Of a DNA stretch of 41,310 nt, positions 1 through 7,129 are shown piece by piece. The notes under the pieces were generated by a model. It was not told the origin of the DNA. It made no database searches and saw only the letters and a list, made by a program, of their open reading frames with translations. The first letter of the stretch is position 1. Every line of letters begins with the position of its first letter. Origin of the DNA: Acinetobacter parvus DSM 16617 = CIP 108168. Lineage in GTDB: Bacteria; Pseudomonadota; Gammaproteobacteria; Pseudomonadales; Moraxellaceae. Both the position numbers and the translations under genes were made by a program. The DNA is taken from positions 1,023,053-1,064,362 of the forward strand of contig NZ_KB849212.1 in the NCBI RefSeq assembly GCF_000368025.1. The letters are read 5' to 3'.

Positions 1-95
1 TGATCAGCTACCCCAACAAAACAAGGTGGCTTAACTAGAGCGGAATATCACTTATAAATACGCTTTTAGTTGTTCAAACAAGTGGGACCACCTCT
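1..95 (+). mobile_element. Right-end fragment of an IS3-family insertion sequence
   Basis: These 95 bases are identical to the last 95 bases of the complete IS3-family copy at 40029-41310. They hold the last codons of its transposase and the terminal inverted repeat, which ends in CCACCTCT at base 95. The rest of this copy lies outside the window. Foreign coding sequence of an acyltransferase begins at base 96, so this copy sits inside that gene. The target duplication cannot be checked because the other flank is missing. Confidence 0.93.
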
Positions 96-516
96 GTCTG
101 ACATCGTACAGCAAAACCAGCAAAATGGTTTTTCTGAATTACTTAAGGTCGCTGAAAAACATCATAAAAAGGTCATCGTAATGTCTGAACCTTATGCTTT
201 TAATAAAAACATCAGCCTACTTTTTAAAAGAGCCATGTGGTTGCATCGAGATCTGAACTTACAAAGTTATATGAATAACCCGAAAGCCACTGAACAAAAA
301 CGAGCAACAAAAATCATTAACGAGATCGTAAGCAAGCACCCAAATACAATATTACTCACCCAACAAGAACTATTTAGATCAGATCAAATGGCTACAGATA
401 CAATCCCATATTCTCTGGATGGTAGACATATCTCGATCATAGGCTCACTTGCTTCTGCCGAATACTTCGAGCAACAAGCAAAATACGAGACCTTAAAACA
501 ATTTATTTGGGAGTAG
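96..516 (+). pseudogene. 3' remnant of an SGNH/acyltransferase-type gene, cut by the IS
   Basis: The open frame begins at the IS edge and runs about 139 codons to a stop at 514-516. The product resembles the C-terminal SGNH-hydrolase part of OafA-like acyltransferases (acyltransferase-3 membrane domain plus SGNH domain). Near the end it has SLDGRHISIIGS, which fits the DxxH block that carries the catalytic Asp and His of SGNH enzymes. The N-terminal membrane domain and the catalytic Ser block are absent, so the fragment should not work alone. A TTG in the IS end (base 70) could start translation but is unlikely to be a real start. It converges on the neighbouring glycosyltransferase, with stops 16 bases apart. 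The intact gene probably O-acetylated an outer-core or other surface sugar; that is inference from family and location. Confidence 0.7.
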
Positions 517-532
517 CCCTTATAAAACTAAA

Positions 533-1444
533 TTAAATATCAATTAAAGACCCTTCAAAATACATCCCTTTATTATAGAACTGGCATAAATAGTTACGCT
601 CTTTCCCTGCCAGTTTTATCAATTTAGGATGTTCATCGGCTGGATAATTAATCGCCATGTTAATTAATATTTTTTCTTTAACCCATCTGTTTTTGACTTG
701 GTAATAGAATGCATTTTCATCACAATCAATCAAGCTAATACTCGGAAAATTTTTTCTCATAATCTTTTGGCAAGCAACATATGCCACCAAATATTCTAAA
801 TTACTGATCTGTTGAAAAATGTCCTTTGTATTTGATTCAGTTGCCTTAATATTCTGAATATACTTTTTAGGTGTTTGTTGAATTGCTAAATATAATTCTT
901 CATACCATTGTTTAAAGAAAATATTATGACCCACGCTTGCTAATAACCAATTTTCTAACACAGGGAAATTCAAATTAGTAGTATTTTTACGACGGTAATA
1001 AGCAAAATTCGCGGTCTTTTTTTCAACCATAAGCTCCGAAATCCAGTCGAGACGGTCATATAGGATGATACTTGCATCCAGCCAAATCCCTCCATGATTG
1101 TACATTAGATCAAATCTAAGTAAATCAGCTTTTTGCTGGGCCGTTGCATCTTTAAGTTGGCTAAAATCAATATGACTATATTGATTAACATTCTCTGGAT
1201 TAAGTACAAAAACCTCATATTCAGGATTCTTCTCACGCATCCGATCAATGCATTTCTCAACAAACTCAGGAATATCGTTTTCCCAATACATCCATAACTT
1301 TTTTGGTAAAACTATAGTTTCCTCTGTTTGATTAAATGTGAGTAACCCAGCATAGTTATCAATTTTTTTGTTTTTATGCCTAATTTTATACGAATACATC
1401 AAATGAAATTTCACTAGATAAAACAATTTCTTAAAGATTTTCAT
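533..1444 (-). CDS. Capsular-polysaccharide-synthesis type glycosyltransferase (Caps_synth/GT32-like)
   Basis: A 303-residue protein with a basic, weakly hydrophobic N terminus (about residues 1-20) and no clear signal peptide. Residues 104-126 read KADLLRFDLMYNHGG followed by IWLDAS, the hallmark of the GT32/Caps_synth superfamily in which an aspartate in the GGxxxD segment binds the metal-sugar nucleotide. This copy has D123-A-S rather than a full DxD, as is usual for Caps_synth proteins. The enzyme probably adds one sugar to the lipooligosaccharide outer core at the inner membrane. It is the last gene of the minus-strand cluster, and a 61-base gap separates it from the GT25 gene. Donor and acceptor cannot be read from the sequence. 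Confidence 0.78.
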   Translation of the reverse strand: MKIFKKLFYLVKFHLMYSYKIRHKNKKIDNYAGLLTFNQTEETIVLPKKLWMYWENDIPEFVEKCIDRMREKNPEYEVFVLNPENVNQYSHIDFSQLKDATAQQKADLLRFDLMYNHGGIWLDASIILYDRLDWISELMVEKKTANFAYYRRKNTTNLNFPVLENWLLASVGHNIFFKQWYEELYLAIQQTPKKYIQNIKATESNTKDIFQQISNLEYLVAYVACQKIMRKNFPSISLIDCDENAFYYQVKNRWVKEKILINMAINYPADEHPKLIKLAGKERNYLCQFYNKGMYFEGSLIDI

Positions 1445-1505
1445 TTAAATACTCAGCTATAAAATGAATACATTAAAGGACTTTTTACTCGCATAATTAC
1501 AGCGT

Positions 1506-2264
1506 TTAAGAGAGTAAATTCCTAATCGCATAAAAACGGTCACGCCACATTCTTTTCTGCTTCTTAAAACCATGTGAAGCACTTCTATTTTCCAGTGCTT
1601 TGCGCTTAATACCCTGTGTTGCCACAGTGCCTAAAATATCACTATCAATCCCAGCAGGCTGAACAAAAGGCTGCCACACCCCCAATCCTTTGCCATTTTT
1701 ACTTAACCAGCTTTGAAAAAAGATATCGACTGGCACTTGCATGGTTTTACCAAGCTCAACAAATGCCTCAGCACCTGCTCTTGACCATACTAATCCTACA
1801 CCACGGATGGGAAAGTAATAAGCATGCCAGATTGTATAACCATCAATCTGAACGATGTCTTTTGCCAATTTCTTCTTTTTTGCAGCAAGATTCACCACAT
1901 ACCATTCGAGTTCTTTATGCTGATCAAGATAGCTGATTAATGAATTAAGCTTTTGTTTAAAGTTTGGTAATACTTGAATATCATCTTCAAGGACAACAAG
2001 ATAATCCGCATCCGTTTCTAAAAATTTTTTAGCACAACCATAATGGCTGAGATAGCACCCCAACTCAGAACTAATTAAACTACGACCTAATATTTTTTGG
2101 GCTGCTGCATCATCATAATTTTCAAATTCGGATAATGCTTTACCACGCCCATCATAAGCAGGGAAACGAGAAAATGCCCAACCCGCTTGTTGCAACTGAG
2201 CTGTCGCATTTGCTAAACGCTGATCACTACCCTCTAGATTTATGAGATAAGTAACAACTTTCAT
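1506..2264 (-). CDS. Glycosyltransferase family 25 (LOS/LPS type)
   Basis: A 252-residue protein. It starts KVVTYLINLEGSDQR, the typical GT25 opening (YxINLxxxxxR), continues with SSELGCYLSHYG (about 65-76), and has VLEDDI at 91-96, where E93-D94-D95 is the metal-binding acidic cluster of this family. GT25 enzymes of Gram-negative bacteria add glucose or galactose to lipooligosaccharide cores, which fits this cluster next to ilvE. The gene lies 15 bases downstream of the Stealth gene, so the two are almost certainly cotranscribed. The C terminus is very basic, consistent with a peripheral inner-membrane protein. Sugar specificity is unknown. Confidence 0.88.
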   Translation of the reverse strand: MKVVTYLINLEGSDQRLANATAQLQQAGWAFSRFPAYDGRGKALSEFENYDDAAAQKILGRSLISSELGCYLSHYGCAKKFLETDADYLVVLEDDIQVLPNFKQKLNSLISYLDQHKELEWYVVNLAAKKKKLAKDIVQIDGYTIWHAYYFPIRGVGLVWSRAGAEAFVELGKTMQVPVDIFFQSWLSKNGKGLGVWQPFVQPAGIDSDILGTVATQGIKRKALENRSASHGFKKQKRMWRDRFYAIRNLLS

Positions 2265-2279
2265 CCGATCTTCCTTTGC

Positions 2280-3275
2280 TTATCCTGCTATCGTCGCTTG
2301 GATCTGACTAGGCAAAACATCTTTAAATTTATGAATAAGTGCATGGCGTATATGCTGTTCATCATTCTGTTGCAGTTGGTCCAAACTTTGGATACAACCA
2401 AATTTAATATCAGGATTTGATAGAGCCTGAGTAAACGACTCTAAATCACGATGATCTTTTAAATAAGCGATTTCAACATCATCGTTGAGAATTGCTTGGT
2501 CATTTTTAATCGCTAGGTGATTAGATAAACCTACAGGTAATATCTGATCGATATTCCTAAATTTAAAGCTAATTTGCTTCTGTAATTGTTGCATATTTTT
2601 TTCAAAATAATTGCATAGAAGTATCCGACTCAAGATATGCGGACGATGGTGAATCTCAAAATATTGAGACATGCCAACACAATCTGCACTTAACATTTGC
2701 GCCATTGTATATGAGGGTTGTGCCAGTTTTCCAAATTTATTTTGCACAAACTTTCTAACAATATATTTGATTTTTTTTACTAGATTACTTTCCCAATGCC
2801 CATACATCACCATTTGACTATCAATTAAAAAGTCTTGTAGATCAGAGGGTTGATTAAAGAAGAAATCATCATTTAAATAAATAAAATAATCTGAAATACT
2901 CGGTATATTCCAAAGCATCGTTTCAATACTTAAAGAATTAAACGTCGGCAATGCAAATTCGTATCCTCTAAACAACTCCGTGTGGTCGACCACTCTAATC
3001 TTGCCTTTCTCACAGAGATTCTGCTGCTCAAACTGATCCAGCCATTGTGGTGTTTGTTGATCAGTGACTACATAAATTTTCCCGCAATACGGTACAAATT
3101 TGAGTATGGAGGCAATACAGAAATAAATTTCATCATTACTCGCAAAACGCGTTGCATCTAAAGCATTTGACGGTGCAGTTTGATTTATAAATTGTTGACG
3201 CTTGTTTTTTAACTTAGGATCATTTCCATCCACCCAAGCAATTACGATATCAATAGGTTGTATTGTATCTTTCAT
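2280..3275 (-). CDS. Stealth-family sugar-phosphate transferase
   Basis: A 331-residue protein with the Stealth conserved regions in order: CR1 IDIVIAWVDGND at 8-19; CR2 with ATRFASNDEIYFCIASI at 41-57 and FIYLNDDFFF at 131-140 (paired Asp 136-137); and a later CR3-like stretch with YFEIHHRPHI. Stealth proteins are hexose-1-phosphoryltransferases that build phosphodiester-linked capsules and related glycans, and metazoan GlcNAc-phosphotransferase belongs to the same family. In an outer-core locus this suggests a sugar-1-phosphate decoration or a phosphodiester link in the LOS. It lies 31 bases after the GT-A gene and 15 before the GT25 gene. Family assignment is firm; the role in LOS rather than capsule is inferred from location. 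Confidence 0.88.
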   Translation of the reverse strand: MKDTIQPIDIVIAWVDGNDPKLKNKRQQFINQTAPSNALDATRFASNDEIYFCIASILKFVPYCGKIYVVTDQQTPQWLDQFEQQNLCEKGKIRVVDHTELFRGYEFALPTFNSLSIETMLWNIPSISDYFIYLNDDFFFNQPSDLQDFLIDSQMVMYGHWESNLVKKIKYIVRKFVQNKFGKLAQPSYTMAQMLSADCVGMSQYFEIHHRPHILSRILLCNYFEKNMQQLQKQISFKFRNIDQILPVGLSNHLAIKNDQAILNDDVEIAYLKDHRDLESFTQALSNPDIKFGCIQSLDQLQQNDEQHIRHALIHKFKDVLPSQIQATIAG

Positions 3276-3306
3276 AAATCAAACTCTTGTAATGATGTCG
3301 TCTTAC

Positions 3307-4065
3307 TTACTGCCAAGACTCTTTGATCCAATCAGAAGGCAATACATAGCGATACCACTTACCACCACCACCAGAAACTGCATCAGGTGGATTAATTTCG
3401 CCATGGAAAATAATAATTTTGGCATCTTTAGGTTTTACAGGCGGCTTAAAATACGCCAATGGAATTTTTTGCAGACAATGATATTTATAGCTCTTACACC
3501 AGGCATCATTCCAATAACTAAGTGTACTATGCTCATGTACAAACCAAGAAAGATATTCTTGTTCATTGCGGAATTTCTGCCGAATTTCATCAAAATGTTT
3601 GCGAAAATACGGCAATATTTCAGGAAAAGCACCGAGTTTAAAACGATACACCGAGCTATTACCGGTAATACGCCACGGACGTTTCCAATCATGAATGATG
3701 AAAAATTCACCTTGTTCTTGGAAAAAGCAGTCAATATTATCGACAATCACCACATCTAAATCTAAAAATAAAGCATCGCCTTTTAGTCCATATAAATCTG
3801 GTTCAAAAGTAGACAGTTTATTCCAACCACGTTCAGGTGCGCCTGCGGGTAAATCCAGCGATGGAATCGGAAAACATTGTACATTCAGGTCAATACCTTC
3901 GCTAATATCGGTCAGACAAACCATTTTGAACGGTAAGGTCAGATGGCGCTGTACCATGTTATACAGGCGATTGACGTATTCAGCACCGTATTTGGTTCCC
4001 CACTTCATACATATGATAATATTATCCTGTTGAGGTTCTGGTGAGTTTTGCTGAATATTTGACAT
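3307..4065 (-). CDS. GT-A fold glycosyltransferase, outer-core cluster
   Basis: A 252-residue soluble protein. After a polar N terminus, residues 16-22 (IIICMKW) begin a Rossmann-like nucleotide-sugar domain. Residues 97-107 (DALFLDLDVVI) hold a DLD motif (102-104) in the position of the DxD of GT8-like GT-A transferases. A glycine run (GGGGKWYRY) lies near the C terminus after an IIFHGE strand that may give a metal-coordinating His. I do not recognise a named orthologue; it resembles proteins annotated simply as glycosyltransferase in Acinetobacter surface loci. It lies 6 bases downstream of the 2OG oxygenase gene, so the two should be translated from one message. Confidence 0.75.
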   Translation of the reverse strand: MSNIQQNSPEPQQDNIIICMKWGTKYGAEYVNRLYNMVQRHLTLPFKMVCLTDISEGIDLNVQCFPIPSLDLPAGAPERGWNKLSTFEPDLYGLKGDALFLDLDVVIVDNIDCFFQEQGEFFIIHDWKRPWRITGNSSVYRFKLGAFPEILPYFRKHFDEIRQKFRNEQEYLSWFVHEHSTLSYWNDAWCKSYKYHCLQKIPLAYFKPPVKPKDAKIIIFHGEINPPDAVSGGGGKWYRYVLPSDWIKESWQ

Positions 4066-4071
4066 CTTATA

Positions 4072-4692
4072 TTACCCAAATAATTTTTTAATTTTAGCAC
4101 TCAACCCATGAACAAAACGATGTTTTGCATTCGCCTTATCACTAGTCAAAAAATTAATTTGAATCGATTGGCGTTGTCCCTCATACGGAACATAACCATG
4201 CCAACCATTATCAGTCACCTTAAATGCAACCAGCGTACCTGGACCTGCATTAATTTCTTCTACATAATTTTCTATATTTTTTTCGTCATTCAGGATTCGT
4301 AAACGTCCTGTTGGTGCATCCCAAGATTCATTTAGATAAATTAAAATGGTCACTAGTTTAGTTTTAGAATCGGAGTGAATACGACCATCTTTTTGACGAG
4401 AATAACCACGTAAAGTAATCATCATTGGATGTTCCATGACATCCACATCAAACTTTTCAGTCAAAATTTGACGAAACTCTTTACAATCTAGTGACTTCAA
4501 AAACCGATCAAAATGCGGTTTGAGTTCAACATCATTAATGTTATAGCTCCCACCCTGCTCAATCTTTGGAAAGTCCTGTATCACAGATTGAACTTCACTA
4601 TCTTGTAACGCATTTTCCACAACAAAATATGGATAAGGTGAAGTAGAAACCCCCGCTTCTTTTAAAGCATCTAATTTTAAAATATGAGCCAT
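4072..4692 (-). CDS. 2OG-Fe(II) oxygenase (prolyl-4-hydroxylase-like)
   Basis: A 206-residue double-stranded beta-helix protein. H106-S-D108 and a distal H165 form the iron-binding HxD...H triad, and R174 nine residues later is the expected 2-oxoglutarate-binding arginine. Such enzymes hydroxylate or oxidise a substrate using O2 and 2-oxoglutarate. Stand-alone members occur in surface-polysaccharide clusters, where the substrate may be a sugar or lipid; nothing here identifies it. The gene follows ugd after a 111-base gap that holds its own probable promoter and a 10-bp inverted repeat touching the start codon. No Shine-Dalgarno sequence is visible before ATG 4692. Confidence 0.82.
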   Translation of the reverse strand: MAHILKLDALKEAGVSTSPYPYFVVENALQDSEVQSVIQDFPKIEQGGSYNINDVELKPHFDRFLKSLDCKEFRQILTEKFDVDVMEHPMMITLRGYSRQKDGRIHSDSKTKLVTILIYLNESWDAPTGRLRILNDEKNIENYVEEINAGPGTLVAFKVTDNGWHGYVPYEGQRQSIQINFLTSDKANAKHRFVHGLSAKIKKLFG

Positions 4693-4693
4693 A

Positions 4694-4735
4694 GTTATAA
4701 TTCAACTGAATGGTATAGTTGCGAGGAATTATAAC
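4694..4735 (-). promoter_or_regulatory. Probable internal promoter with a 10-bp inverted repeat in the leader
   Basis: On the minus strand a consensus -10 (TATAAT, 4728-4733) lies 36-41 bases before the oxygenase start codon; the matching -35 is poor. The same stretch is bounded by perfect 10-bp arms, GTTATAATTC at 4694-4703 and its complement GAATTATAAC at 4726-4735, with a shorter AACT/AGTT pair nested inside. The arm next to the ATG covers where a ribosome site would be. It could be an operator or an RNA hairpin limiting initiation; the sequence alone does not decide. Confidence 0.45.
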
Positions 4736-4803
4736 GTAAAAAAGTCATTTATGTTACGTGGACAAGAGCAATCAATAAAATTCCTATGCACGACATATAC
4801 ACG

Positions 4804-5964
4804 TCAATTCACCCCAAACAAGTCTCTGGTATAGATCTTTTCCATCACATCACTGAACATAGGCACCATCCGATTGACAATGATGAGATCAGACAGTGAT
4901 TTAAACTTTTGTAGGCTAAATTCAACAGGATGACCTAGATATTCACTTACATCCAGAGTCGGTTCATAAATAACAATTTTAACTCCCTGATCAGCCAGTC
5001 CTTGCAACACATCATGTATCGCAGACTCCCTAAAATTATCGGAATCGGCTTTCATGGTAAGTCGATAAATCCCAACACAGGATACGTCTCGACTTAAAAT
5101 ATCATCAATAATTGCCTGCTTGCGAGTTTGGTTGGATCGGATAATGGCTGAAATCAACTCTTGTGGTGTTTCATGATAATTGGCAAGCAACTGCTTGGTA
5201 TCTTTTGGCAGACAATAACCACCATAGCCGAAAGATGGATTGTTATAGTGATCACCAATACGTTGATCTAAACCCACGCCCGTAACAATGTCCAAAGTAC
5301 TTAATCTGTTTTTTAAGCAATAGGTATCCAGTTCATTGAAGAAAGCCACACGCATGGCTAAGTAAGTATTGGAAAATAGTTTAATCGCCTCGGCTTCTGT
5401 CGAATCCACACATAGAATCACTGCATCTTTTTTAATGCTTGCCTTAAGATAGAGCTTGGCTATCTTTTCAGCCCGCTTTGACTTTTCCCCCACAACAATT
5501 CTTGATGGATATAAATTATCCTGTAGCGCCTGCCCCTCCCTCAGAAACTCAGGAGAAAAGATCAGGTTTTTAAGACCTAAACGTTTGGATAGCTCAGCCG
5601 TATAGCCAACTGGAATGGTCGATTTTAAAACAATCAAGGCTTTGGGGTTAATTGCCTGAATATCAGCAATCACGTTTTCTATACTTGAGGTGTCAAAATA
5701 ATTGGTTTCAGAATTATAGTTGGTTGGTGTTGCGATAATGATCAGCTTGGCATGTTGATAAGCCAGCGCTTTATCACAAGTTGCATCAAGGTTAGATTCG
5801 GATAGATAGTTTTGAATACAGGAATCACTGATCGGTGAAATTCGCTGGTTAATATTTTTCACTCTAGCCTGGTCAATATCAAGCACAGTGACATCGTGTT
5901 GTCTTGAAAATAATAATGCATTTGATAGGCCCACATAGCCTGCTCCAACCACCGTAATTTTCAT
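4804..5964 (-). CDS. ugd: UDP-glucose 6-dehydrogenase
   Basis: A 386-residue enzyme that oxidises UDP-glucose twice with NAD+ to UDP-glucuronate in the cytoplasm. The N-terminal Rossmann domain has GAGYVG at 7-12; the substrate domain has SPEFLREG (137-144) and the catalytic cysteine C251 in GYGGYCLPKDTKQ (247-259). Length matches the short bacterial Ugd class. As the promoter-proximal gene of the cluster it probably supplies UDP-GlcA, or a product of it, for the outer core. Acinetobacter genomes often carry another ugd in the capsule locus, so this may be a second, locus-specific copy. No obvious promoter was identified in the 137-base gap upstream, which also holds the ilvE terminator. Confidence 0.93.
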   Translation of the reverse strand: MKITVVGAGYVGLSNALLFSRQHDVTVLDIDQARVKNINQRISPISDSCIQNYLSESNLDATCDKALAYQHAKLIIIATPTNYNSETNYFDTSSIENVIADIQAINPKALIVLKSTIPVGYTAELSKRLGLKNLIFSPEFLREGQALQDNLYPSRIVVGEKSKRAEKIAKLYLKASIKKDAVILCVDSTEAEAIKLFSNTYLAMRVAFFNELDTYCLKNRLSTLDIVTGVGLDQRIGDHYNNPSFGYGGYCLPKDTKQLLANYHETPQELISAIIRSNQTRKQAIIDDILSRDVSCVGIYRLTMKADSDNFRESAIHDVLQGLADQGVKIVIYEPTLDVSEYLGHPVEFSLQKFKSLSDLIIVNRMVPMFSDVMEKIYTRDLFGVN

Positions 5965-6056
5965 TATTGCTCTATTTTGCTTCGCTTTAGAGACAACTTA
6001 GTTCAGTTAAATGAAAGATTGATGATGCTTTGATTGCAGTCTATTGACAATTTGGT

Positions 6057-6088
6057 AATAAAAAAGCGAAGCCTAAGCCTCGCTCTTT
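6057..6088 (-). terminator. Rho-independent terminator downstream of ilvE
   Basis: On the minus strand an 8-bp stem (AGCGAGGC with GCTTCGCT, one G-T pair, loop TTAG; 6065-6084) is followed by a run of T. It starts 17 bases after the ilvE stop and should separate ilvE from the outer-core cluster. Confidence 0.85.
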
Positions 6089-6101
6089 CAAACATTTGGA
6101 C

Positions 6102-7028
6102 TTACTTCACATAAGTCAGCCAATCTGCATATTTGTCATTACGACCTTGAACCGCATCAAAGAAAGTCTTCTGAATCACAGTGGTGATCGGACCACGTGA
6201 ACCACAACCGATTTCACGGTCATCATATTCACGAATTGGTGTCACTTCCGCTGCTGTACCTGTAAAGAATGCTTCATCAGCGATATAGAACTCATCACGG
6301 GTGATGCGGCGTTCAACCACTTCATAGCCCAAGTCTTTGGCAATGGTAATCACGGTTTGGCGGGTAATGCCCTCAAGTGCCCCACCAGCCAAATCAGGCG
6401 TATGTAACACGCCATCCTTGATCAGGAATACGTTCTCACCTGCACCCTGACATACAAAGCCCTGTGGATCAAGCAACATGGCTTCGTCATAACCTGAACG
6501 CGCCACTTCCTGATGTGCTAGGATTGATACCGTATAGTTACCACAGGCTTTTGCCTTACACATGGTCACGTTTGGATGGTGGTGGGTAAATGATGAGGTT
6601 TTAACACGAATACCACGTGCCATTGCCTCTTCACCAAGGTATGCACCCCAGCCCCACGCGGCAACCGCAGCATGGATGGTATTGTCAGTCGCGGCAATTC
6701 CCAGCTTCTCAGAACCAATCCAGATCAATGGACGCAAGTAGCAGGATGCCAATTTGTTTTCACGTACAACGTCAATTTGTGCCTGTTCCAATGTCGCTTG
6801 ATCAAATGGAACATTCATTTGATAAATTTTTGCTGAATTTAACAAGCGCTTGGTATGGTCTTGTAAACGGAAGATTGCAGTACCATTTGGGGTTTCATAA
6901 GCACGGACACCTTCAAAAACACCCATACTGTAGTGCAGTGTGTGTGTTAAGACGTGGATTTTTGCATCACGCCAATCAACCAATTTTCCATCTTGCCAAA
7001 TAAAACCATCACGATCAGCCAAATTCAT
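6102..7028 (-). CDS. ilvE: Branched-chain amino acid aminotransferase
   Basis: A 308-residue class IV PLP aminotransferase catalysing the last step of leucine, isoleucine and valine synthesis with glutamate. The PLP lysine is K160 in CKAKACGNY, and the C-terminal signature AFFTGTAAEVTPI is intact. Length matches E. coli IlvE (309). ilvE is the known left border of the Acinetobacter LOS outer-core locus, which is the main reason for naming the cluster at 533-5964. The 101-base gap to glnE is filled by a palindromic repeat that would form a hairpin in a shared transcript. Confidence 0.96.
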   Translation of the reverse strand: MNLADRDGFIWQDGKLVDWRDAKIHVLTHTLHYSMGVFEGVRAYETPNGTAIFRLQDHTKRLLNSAKIYQMNVPFDQATLEQAQIDVVRENKLASCYLRPLIWIGSEKLGIAATDNTIHAAVAAWGWGAYLGEEAMARGIRVKTSSFTHHHPNVTMCKAKACGNYTVSILAHQEVARSGYDEAMLLDPQGFVCQGAGENVFLIKDGVLHTPDLAGGALEGITRQTVITIAKDLGYEVVERRITRDEFYIADEAFFTGTAAEVTPIREYDDREIGCGSRGPITTVIQKTFFDAVQGRNDKYADWLTYVK

Positions 7029-7056
7029 GGCACATACTCCAAATTTTTACACAATC

Positions 7057-7129
7057 ATTTTTTGTAACCCCCTTTAATTCCCCCTTGATAAGGGGAAAAC
7101 AAAAGGGTTTGAATAAAGTTACAAAAAAT
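7057..7129. repeat. 73-bp MITE-like palindromic element between glnE and ilvE
   Basis: Perfect 12-bp terminal inverted repeats (ATTTTTTGTAAC at 7057-7068 and GTTACAAAAAAT at 7118-7129) enclose nested C-rich/G-rich arms, including CCCCTT-gat-AAGGGG. The core GTAACCCCCT-n-TCCCCCTTGA-n-AAGG recurs at 16189-16301, so this is a dispersed family. It starts directly after the glnE stop and would fold as a long hairpin in a glnE-ilvE message. It may act as a processing or pausing site. Confidence 0.65.

Noticed and set aside
70..516. An intact 148-residue gene starting at TTG 70
   Set aside because: The start lies within the IS end and the product lacks the N-terminal part of the acyltransferase; it is a fragment.
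3435..3746. A minus-strand frame of 103 codons inside the GT-A glycosyltransferase
   Set aside because: It is another frame of a gene with clear motifs and has no family similarity or ribosome site.
5965..6056. A promoter for the outer-core cluster upstream of ugd
   Set aside because: TTGTCA and TTGTCT are present on the minus strand, but no convincing -10 lies at the right spacing; the cluster may partly depend on readthrough.
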